From Asterias amurensis (lineage: Eukaryota > Echinodermata > Asteroidea > Forcipulatida > Asteriidae): a stretch of 64,000 nucleotides of DNA. This document shows positions 1 through 10,400 of the stretch, piece by piece. Location of the stretch: assembly GCF_032118995.1 (NCBI RefSeq), contig NC_092648.1, forward strand, positions 1,689,001 through 1,753,000, in the 5' to 3' direction. Numbering within the stretch: the stretch's first letter is position 1; each line of letters opens with the position of its first letter. The notes beneath the pieces were generated by a model. That model was not told the origin of the DNA. It saw only the letters and a program-made list of their open reading frames with translations, and did no database searches. Made by a program: the position numbers and the translations under genes.

Positions 1-197
1 TTGCCTTGGTGCTATTTGAAATGTTCCAGGTGCCCCTTGAGATGTGGTTCCCAGTAATTACCTTAGTAGCCTTATAATGTTCCAGTCATTCCCCATGGGT
101 GGATTAAACTAGTAGGATGAGTAACCCTAACTTAAGACTAGTCTTAAGATTTTAACAAGTCCTGGAACTAGTCTTAAGTTAGAACAACTAGTCCTAA

Positions 198-367
198 GGG
201 CATGGACCAGGGGTCAATTTCACAAAGATTGAAACCGCGACTTTGGCTACAGCTACGGCTAGATCAGCGTGTCTGCCAGTGTTAAAGAATAGCAGACGCG
301 ATCTAGCTGTAGCTCTAGTCACAGTTGCCGTTTCGATCTTTGTGAAAATGACCCCTGGTCCATGCCC
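198..367. repeat. Hairpin MITE with long terminal inverted repeats
   Basis: GGGCATGGACCAGGGGTCAA at the left is mirrored by GACCCCTGGTCCATGCCC at the right, and the arms continue inwards with few mismatches (TTTCACAAAGAT / ATCTTTGTGAAA). No coding capacity. It lies downstream of the last visible SYVN1 exon. Bases 121-196 hold a fragment of the separate TTAGGACTAGTCCTAA hairpin family, and bases 1-50 a fragment of the GGCACCAAGG family. Confidence 0.75.
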
Positions 368-501
368 AGGTTAACTATTGATACTAAACCTTCCCTCAAT
401 CATAGATCCCCCCTTTCTAAATAAAAAACTGTTGTACCCTTCAAACAACAAGGTATCAGGACTGAATCAAAAGACAGATTTGATACATTACAAAGACTCA
501 C

Positions 502-3500
502 TAAATGGAGGCATCATGAAGAACGGCGGAGGGGGCATCATGAAGGGCATCGGGGGCACCGATGAGGGCGTGAAGGGGCTAGTTGGGGCACTAGCATTAG
601 CTCCACCTGCTGATAAATCATAGGAAGGTATAATGTTATGTTCATTTAGTAATGTGGATAACTTCCTAACTAACTTGTTAACGAATTATTATTAGGCCAA
701 CTATTAATAACAATATTACTACTAATACTATTATCAATGTTACTAATATTATAAATAATGGTTATATTATAATATTATAAATAAACGGTTAATTGAAAGT
801 CAACCACTGAAAATTTGTTTTTAAAACACAGTACAAATCATTACTGATATAAAATATCAATTTTTTTACAAAACCCTGGAAAACTAATACAAAATATTAA
901 CTTAATAATAATAATAATATGATACTCATTTAAAAATTAATAATGATATAACAAGTGTTTTATCTATGGGCATCTAACAAACACATGAATAAGAGGTAGA
1001 CTTTGTTTGCAATATGAGACTAAAATAGCAACTTGTAAGAGTTTACAAGGTAGTGTGACACAATCTTGCAAGAAAAAAAAAGGTTAAGGCCCTGCTCTAA
1101 ACAACACACAGGACTAGAGGCTTTATACCCCACCCAAAGGGGGAGGGGAGACATTGTGCTAAAGTTCCTTGGTCATGGCTATAAATACTTGAGAAACATA
1201 CACTTTGAAAACAATACAAAATTCAAGCAGAGCATATTAAGAAAGCAGAAAGTTATAAACACAAGGGAAGTAAAGTAAAGGGCACATAATAGTTTGTTGA
1301 TTGATCAATGTTACAAAGGAGGAATGAACAGTTTATGGAAATAAACACAAAAGTAGTAAACAACAGAGAGAAAAAATGCACAAAATTGTCAGAGTAAACA
1401 ATATAGAAAAAAATGCACACAATTATCAGAGGATAACCCCAGAAAGGGTACTTAGTTAAACGCATCAAGACAAAGCACTGAAAAGTATCTGGCACAAGAA
1501 AATATAACAAGTATTGAAATGACCAGAGAGTACAAGAAAATATTCAAGTTCAATAACACAGGAAAGTACCAGAAATGTGCAAGTTCAATTACACCAAAAA
1601 GAACAAGAAAATATGCAAGTTCAATAACACAAGAAAGTACAAGAAAATATGCAAGTTCAATAACACAAGAAAGTACCAGAAAATATTTGCAAGTTCAATA
1701 AGATATGAAAAGTACAAGAAAATATTTGCAAGTTCAATAACATATGAAAAGTACAAGAAAATATTTGCAAGTTCAATAAGATATGAAAAGTACAAGAAAA
1801 TATTTGCAAGTTCAATAAGATATGAAAAGTACAAGAAAATATGCAAGTTCAATATCACAAGAAAGTACAAGAAAATATGCAAGTTCAATATGACAGGAAA
1901 GTATAAGAAAATATGCCAGTTCAATAAGAACTGAAAAGTACCACAAAATATGCATGTTGAAAGTTCAATAACACAAGAAAGTACCAGAAAATATGCAAGT
2001 TCAATAACACAAGAAAGTACCAGAAAATATGCAAGTTCAATAACATAAGAAAGTGCCAGAAAATGTGCAAGTTCAATAACATAAGAAAGTACACGAAAAT
2101 ATGCAAGTTCAATAACAAATCTTTTATGCATACGTCTTGAAAGCTGCACAAATTTACATCTGTACAACAATCAGGGAGACATTTAGCATTACAATCAATG
2201 TATGTATAACAGGGAAAAAGTTTTCATAATCAGGGTGCGTTTTGGCTGTCGTAACCAATTACTGTGTCGGTCATCAGCCAGTGATTAACCAATTGGCAAC
2301 TCAACAGAACCGGTTATTGGTTACGACCGCCAAAACACACCCCAGAGATTTTCAAATGTGTTCATGAGGGTCCAATTTCATAGAGCTGCTAACACACAAA
2401 TTTGCTTAGCATGAAATTTCTGCCCCATCCCCCTGCTCAATATTGACTGGAACGCAGAAGAAGACCATGCAACATGGAGAACCAACATTAAAAAGGGGCA
2501 GGGGGACCCAACGAGATTTGGTTGGGACTGTAGGCATGAGAGTTGTTACTCACCAGCTGGTTGTGTAGTGGATGGGGTTGTATTAGCAGCACCACCCTCC
2601 TGTCCGGGAGCGGCTGCAGCTGCACCCTGGGGTGGCTGTGGAGGTAGTCCACCCGCTGCTGCTGCTGCTGCAGCTGCTTGTTGAAGTTGCTGCTGTTGCT
2701 GTTGCTGTTGAGGGAAATTGGCTCCGGGTTGATAAGGGGGCATCCAGAATGGATAGCCAGGGAATGGTGGTATCATTGCAGGTGCTGAAAAACAATAAAG
2801 AAAGATCTATGAATATCAACACTCAACAGATGTAAAACGCACCATTGCAGAACTGTTCACTCTATATTTATTGTATGTTATTCATCATAACTCATTTGGA
2901 AAGTTCACACAAAAATACAATAATACATATATCCAAACCATTAAACATTTGGAAACCCAAATGCGCCCTCAGTGTTTAACTGTCTAAAGCCCTGTTGAGC
3001 GCGAACACGATATGCATTTTGACAACAAATTTGCATCAGATGACTTGTGTTTGCCTCCTGCGAAAAAAAAAGCTCCGTGGCGTCAAAATTCACTTCGCAT
3101 TTACATTCGCAAAATGTATGAATTTGGGCTTTAATCAAGCTTTTGTGATTAGCATATTTGTTTGAATTGTACAGGATGTACAGGATTGTGAACAACCTGG
3201 TTGACGTCCCCCACACATATCTGACACCATGCACAGTTTCTCTGAGGGGCCATTCTAACAAATACATAATACCATTCACCAGGACAGGGGTCTACCAACA
3301 GTCATTCTTTCCTTATAGCATTAGGATATGGAACAATCTCCCGGTAGACCTGATCAACTGTACAACTCTTGCTAGTTTTGAGCAGGGTGTACATTCAGTC
3401 CACCGCAAAGTCAGCCTGAGCTGTTTTTAGCTACACTCTATGTTAACTGTTCAGCCACCTGCACTGTGTATCCACACCCTCGAATGCACTCAACTACCAC

Positions 3501-6500
3501 TGTACATAATACGCCAGATAATGGACTATACTTTTACGAAAGAAGAATTGCAGTGCAGACCGTCTGTCTGTCCTCATGTCGCTCTTACCTTGCTGCTGTT
3601 GCTGCTGCTGCTGTTGATTCTGCTGCCCTCTCACCACAACAACAGGTGCCCTGAGTACATCCATGCGACATGTTGGACACGTCTGCTGACGCTGGAACCA
3701 CGAGCGCAGACAAGAGGTATGGAAGATGTGGTTACACGGAAGCTTCTTACAACCTGTCACCATCTCTTCTCTACAGATGATGCAAACATTGTCTGAAGAC
3801 GCCAGATCCTCAGGTGTTGCATCAGGATATCTAGGAGGAAAATCATTGAGTAATCAGCTGCTCTCTGCAAAGGTCTTGGGTTCAAATCCCAACAGAGTGA
3901 TTTGTATGTAGATTTTTTTCACAGAACTCAGGAAAGTACCAGTGTACAGTACTTAATGCACATAAGTGTAAGGGTAAAAACAAACTATTTTCTTTACCTC
4001 GAATGCAAAACGAACATCTACTCAATAAAATGAGTTTACACCATCAACATAATTCTTGTTGAAGAGGTAGGTTGCCTTTGAATTGGGCACTTTGGGTTAG
4101 AAAATGCATTTGTTTTAAAATGGAAAGATAAATTATTCACATATAAATCCTCCTTGAAATTGTGTATTTTTTGTGTAAATTCATGATCTGCTATTTTGTA
4201 TATAAAACAAACATTGAATGCATTGTGTTTATGCATTGCGGCAGAATATAAGATTTCGCCTTGTGAAATTGAAAGTCTATATTTCACCTTGACCTTATGG
4301 TACAGTATTTTTAAATATTTATGTGATACTTTCTGTGATTCATTACAACAAAGGTTCCCAAGCCTACATCTGGTATAGTTAATATAATAATAATAATAAC
4401 AAACTCTTACGTATATAGCGCATTTCACAATAACCACTAAATGCACTTTACATTAGTGCCCTGGTCATTGGGCCAATAACATCCCTTTAATGTTTCTCAG
4501 CTCCTTGGGGAGTATATAGCCCTGAGCTACTGTGGCGCTCAGAAGGCTTTTCACTCACAATATCAACCTCTACCCTCACAGGTTCCCATTTATACCCCTG
4601 GGTGAAGAGAAGCAATTATAGTAAAGTATCTTGCTCAAGGACACAAGTGTTACAAATCCTATACTTACAGAGTGTTCATGTTTCTAATGGCTCGTCTTGA
4701 CATTATCACATCATTCACTGCTTTCTTAAATGACCTGATCAAAGATAAATCAAAAACATATATTTTTATCACCAAACAGATACACAAAAGTCTGAATCAA
4801 GATCAAGTTTGAAAAGATAACCCTGCTAAATGCAGCAACATGTAACAGAGAAATCCATTGCCAGTCTTGGCACTTTGTATGTACTCTCCGTTTAATGCAC
4901 CAATATGCATTGGAGTTTGCTGGGGACGGCCCATACATGCCAAGGCCATATAGAAACCTGCTAAATGCAGCATAGTGCAACAGATCATGATTTTATTTGG
5001 CTGCTTTTTGCGACTAAATACAGCAGCTTAAGAAGGGACTTATGTTCATATATCTTGATTTGATTTCAATTTAGGCAGATAAAACACAGCAAGAGCATGG
5101 CAACAATACACAGGATTAAAGGAGGACTAAAATGGACATAAGTACAAAAGTAGTAAAAAGAAAGACAAAATGTATCAAAGGATAGCCCCAAAAAGGGGTC
5201 CTTAATTAAAGCATCAAGATAAAGCACTGACAAATATCATGGCATAAGAAAATATGATAATATGAAAAATATTGAAATCACAAGAAAATATACTAAGTTC
5301 AATAACAAATTTGTTATGGATAGGTCAATAATTTATATCTGTACAACAATCAGGAAGACATTTAGCATTACAATCAATACAATAGAAAGAATGAACTGCA
5401 CAGAACTATCAAATAATAGCCCAGAAAGGGGTCCTAAATTAAAGCATCGCTGAAAAACATAGTACCGCAAGAAAATACCAAAATATAACAAATATTAAAA
5501 TCACAAGAAAGTACAAGGAAGTACGCAAATTCAATAAACTCTTTTCCACAAGCAAATATGAAAGTATAACAAATATTAAAATCACAAGAAAGTACAAGAA
5601 AATATGCAAGTTCAATAAGCGATGAAAAGTACAAGAAAATATGCAAGTTCAATAACAAATCTATTATCAATAGGTCTACGGAGCTGCACAAATTCACAAC
5701 TTAACATCAATCAAGGAGATATTTAGCATTATAATCAATGTATAAATGCACTCAGTATGCATTGGAGTTTTCTGGAGACTGGGATGACACATGGACCATC
5801 AAGGCCATGTAGAAACAGCATAGTGATACAGAGTATGGGATTTGATTTGGCTGCATAAATATGTAATATTGCGACCAAATACAGCACATTTGTTGCGTTT
5901 TGTTGTATATCGCAGGGATAGGGTTGATAATGCAAAGGTAAATGTTGCCAGATTTGCAAACAAATACAACACATGGTATACAAACAGTCATGCGGAAAAG
6001 ACTAAAACAATTAGAAGGAAAAAAAGACAAATAGGGTAAGAAAAGCAAAAACATTCATGACATTGGGTGGATAAATATCAAAGAATGGGCAAGGTATTAA
6101 AAAGAATAAAAAACAACCCAAAAGGCAGTCAAAAGAATGTGCAAGATTCCACAGTGTCCTAGTAAAATAATCCGTGAGATGAATTGTCTCAGTAACTCGG
6201 TAACATTAGGCCTGGGCGAATTATTCGAATATCCGGTTAATGGCGAATAGGTTTTCCTATCCGTAACCGCGAATGCCTTTTTTTTCTTAACCGGATATCC
6301 GCATAGGGCGCGAATAGCTATTTATAAACCGGATAGTTCTGTAATTACAACAAAGTAACCGGATATTCTTTAATATCCGAATATCCGCAGACGTCGGGCG
6401 ACAACTGACATGAATGTTTTGTCTGAATCCTAATGAAACTTCTATTAAGACAGCATAAAACAGCATAAATTAAGTATTTAACTATGCTCACCTCCGTGAA

Positions 6501-7390
6501 GAGTTAAAACAATGACATTTCTGACGTAATTTGTTCAAAGATTACAAAAGTTTTCCTTCACGTAGAGTCATCCACGATCAAAAGAAAAAGCAAATCGCCA
6601 TCTTTAAATTAGATCCGGTCATTTTTATGAATGAACCGAGTGACACTGTCTAAAACTAATATCAATCCGCCCAGAAGATCTCATTCACAAACGAACAGCG
6701 CCCTCTAGCGACAAAAAAAAATATTTTTTTTAATATTTTTTTAAATTTGTTTTTAATAGCGCCCTCTAGCGGCGAGAAAAACTATTCGAATATCCGGTTA
6801 ATTTCGGATAGTTGGCCAGAGGTATCCGAATAACAAAATTTCACTATTCGCCCAGCACTAGGTAACATGAAGGCAATTTAAGGTTTGTATCCTAGGGACT
6901 ACCATGAAGGGATATTAAATAGACTACTCACCTCATGGCTAGATACATTGGTCGGATGGCAAAGAGTGGGAACGTATGTACTTTGATCATAATGGCAAGA
7001 AACACTGTGTAAAGCATGACCTTCACAAAACCTGCAGGATGAAAAGAATCAGTATTAGTTCAGGGCTGTATGCTTCGTTTTTGAAAGGGCAAGGGCACCA
7101 AGGCATATTCTCTTTGGCAAAGGGCACCCTATGAGGATAATTGTAAATTTCTACTGGAGCATTTCAAGGGCACCAAGGCAATGACAAGGGGCAACGGAGG
7201 CAATCGCCTCCGTTGCCTCCGTGAAGTATCAGGCCTGTTAGTTGACTACCTTGATAACAAGAATAAAACTAACGCCACAATTTCACAGAGCTGCTTAAAC
7301 TTAAAGGTATGGTCATACTTTGGTAATGACCCCTCTTTCCCCCTCAGAAAAAAATAGAATAAAAAATCTATCCAATGCATCCTTGTTATA

Positions 7391-7467
<77 letters not shown>

Positions 7468-10400
7468 CCTGTTTTTTCACATTATCACACCTGGTCACTG
7501 GGCCTTAATAAACTCCTTAAACCATATCAGCTCCCTGGTGGGGAGTATGCAGCCTGTGCAACATTAATATGTGCTACTTGGCTAAATCAATCACAAGAAC
7601 CAACTCTGCCCTCACAGGTACCCAATTACCCCTGGTTGGGGAGAAGCAATTATGGTTAAGTGTCTCGTCAGGGACACAAGTGTCAAGACCGGGATTCGGA
7701 CCCACACTTTGCTGAACAGAGGCACCAGAGCTTGAGTTCGGTGCTCTTATTCGCTCGGCCACGACACTCTATATAGATAGTAATGGTGGTAGCCATTGAA
7801 GGGCCCCCATAGGAAGCACAACAATTGGCTAAAGGTAAATGGTTTTGCCTGAAGTAGCCGAGCGGACAAGTGCATCAAACTCAAATTCTTGTGTTTCTGA
7901 TCAGAGTTTGGGTTTAAGTCCTGGTCTTTCTACTTCAGCAAGGCACTTAACAAGTAGTGTTTCGTCCTTCGGATGGGACGTAAAGCCATAGGTACCATGT
8001 GCTATGTAATGTACATTAAAGAACTCTTATTAAAAAAAAAGTGCCTGGACTCTGGCCTGCAACTAGAGGAGCTGCATACAGCAATGGAAGACCACTATGT
8101 TAGGAGGGCCATCATCCGATGCTCCGCATCGACTGCATTAATATGGATGATCAGCCCGATAAAACACAAGGACAGAGACACCTACAAAAAAATGAGGAGT
8201 ATTTATAACTTACTCATAATGAGATCGGTGTAGAGCATATAGACTGCTTTACTCTCCCATGGGTTCTCACTCTGAAGATCAATTGTATGCAGTATGTACT
8301 TGAATGATATGTTGAGAATGATGGTAAACAAAATTGCGTACTGTAAGGAAAACAAATAAAATGTGTCAAATACTCTGTTGACTGCAACGGGAGGACAAAT
8401 TATAAACAGAACATTTCCACCGGCTCTTTTCAGAGCCAACACTCCTACAAAAGAGATTGAATACTCTAGAATGTTCCTCTTTAAATACTCTACCAATAGG
8501 CATTTGCACAGCTTCATCCTTGGACACATTTAAATTGCAACTGAAAACCTATTTGTTTCCTAAATCACTTAATTAGGCACTCTTTTGATCCTTTTCTTTG
8601 TATAAATTTCTTTGTTTGGTTTCTTTTCCTCTTCAGCTCCTCGGGCTAGTTTTCTAGATAGATAGCGCTTTATAAATGCTAATTATTATTACTATTACTA
8701 TTAATACATGGTTGTAAAACATTTACCTGCAAGTTTACTATTGTATTTACAGTAAATTCTTAGAACATTTGCAGCCCAGTATGAAAGTAACCTCTTGTTA
8801 AACGCAACATGCAACCCTGTGAAACAGAAACCAGCCTGGAATGACATGGATGACAAGGCTTCTCTTGCCCTGGTCTTTGCCTTGGTGCCCCCTCAAAAGT
8901 TCCCCATAGAATTGCCCTCCAAAATTGCCTGAACAATGAATGCCATGTAACCTCCCATCAAGGTAATGACCAGGGGCACCAGGGCAATGACAAGTCAGTG
9001 CCTCATTGCTTCCAAGGATTTTCACACCTGAGCTTTTTAAATATGCTGAAAGTTCAAACGCTGAAAGTTCAAACTAGTTCTCACCTCAAACCCAAACACC
9101 AACTGTACAGAAGCTCCTTTAGTTAACGTACTATGATAGGCATAATTCATAAATGCCACATCTAAGGCTGCAAGAACACCTAAAAGGCCTGTTGTAATAA
9201 TGATAAAAACATTTGAATTGTGTTATTCTGTAATAATTGTTTTCAATTCAAATCAAATTAAGAGAGATGAAATGTACAACTGACAACAGAACACTGCGTT
9301 ACCTTAAAAAATCAATCAAAGCAATTTTAATTTATTTTCACAATTGGAATTCACTGTTCAAATGTCAGGCCTGATACTTCACGGAGGCAACAAAGGTGAC
9401 TGCCTCCATGCCCCCTGGTCATGGTCTTGGTGCCCATGAGATGCTCCTGTATAAATTTTCACTTTCCCCATAGGGTGCCACTTACTTTTGTAGGAGAACA
9501 TGCCTTGGTGCCCTTGCCTTTTTAAAAACGAAGCATACAAGCCTGAAATGCTAAGGTTTACAAACCTGCTGTCACCTAAATATATATACCTGTTAGGGTA
9601 TGTCTTTACCTTGATTTAAACCATAGTCACCCAAACAGGGAATCAATGGAAACCCAAAGTACCTGTTTCAAGCACTTTTTATCTGGCACTCACCTATTAC
9701 ACGAATATGAAACAACCACGAAATAACTGGACTCCTTTCCATCTAGAGAATAAAACATGTGGAACAAAAAACATAAGTTAAAGCTATTTAGCAAGAGTGA
9801 GGGGCCAATTTCCATGAGCTGCTTAACGGCTGATTTTATGCTTACTGTTTGAGTTTTTATTTTCATAACTAGAAGAGTCTTTTTTAAGGATTTGGTAATA
9901 ATAAGGGTTTCAATTCCAAAAACACAGTGTCTATAGAAACAAACAAAAACATCTCAATATTCACAATGACAACTGAAATTTTACAATTCATACAAAGAAC
10001 AGAGGAGAGGGTCTGCGTCATACATTGTAACTTGGCAGGGTCCTATAGTGCACCTATAATAGACCAGTTAAAATAGACCAACCTTTTGCTGCCACAAGAT
10101 CGACGTGAAACTGTCATCACAAATAAACAGTAATTCCAGTTGCTTGATTATAGCACTAAAAATATCATATTACCCGGATGATGGCAAAATATTCATAAAT
10201 ATAAAGACAGGTGTTGCAAAACTGTCAGACAATGACAAATTATTCAAATACTTACATAATCTACCCGGTCTTCTGCCAGCCAATGGAAACATTTTAAGAA
10301 GAGTAGAAAGGTAAACATTGCAACAAATTTAGGACTGAAGTCATCTCTGAATACTGTAAAAGCCAAACAGGTTTCTGTCACTGCGTACCAGGAGCGCTCA

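Noticed and set aside
1575-2170. Long overlapping open frames on both strands (up to 193 codons)
   Set aside because: They are produced by the 37-base minisatellite, whose repeated unit lacks stops in several frames. No protein character beyond the repeat.
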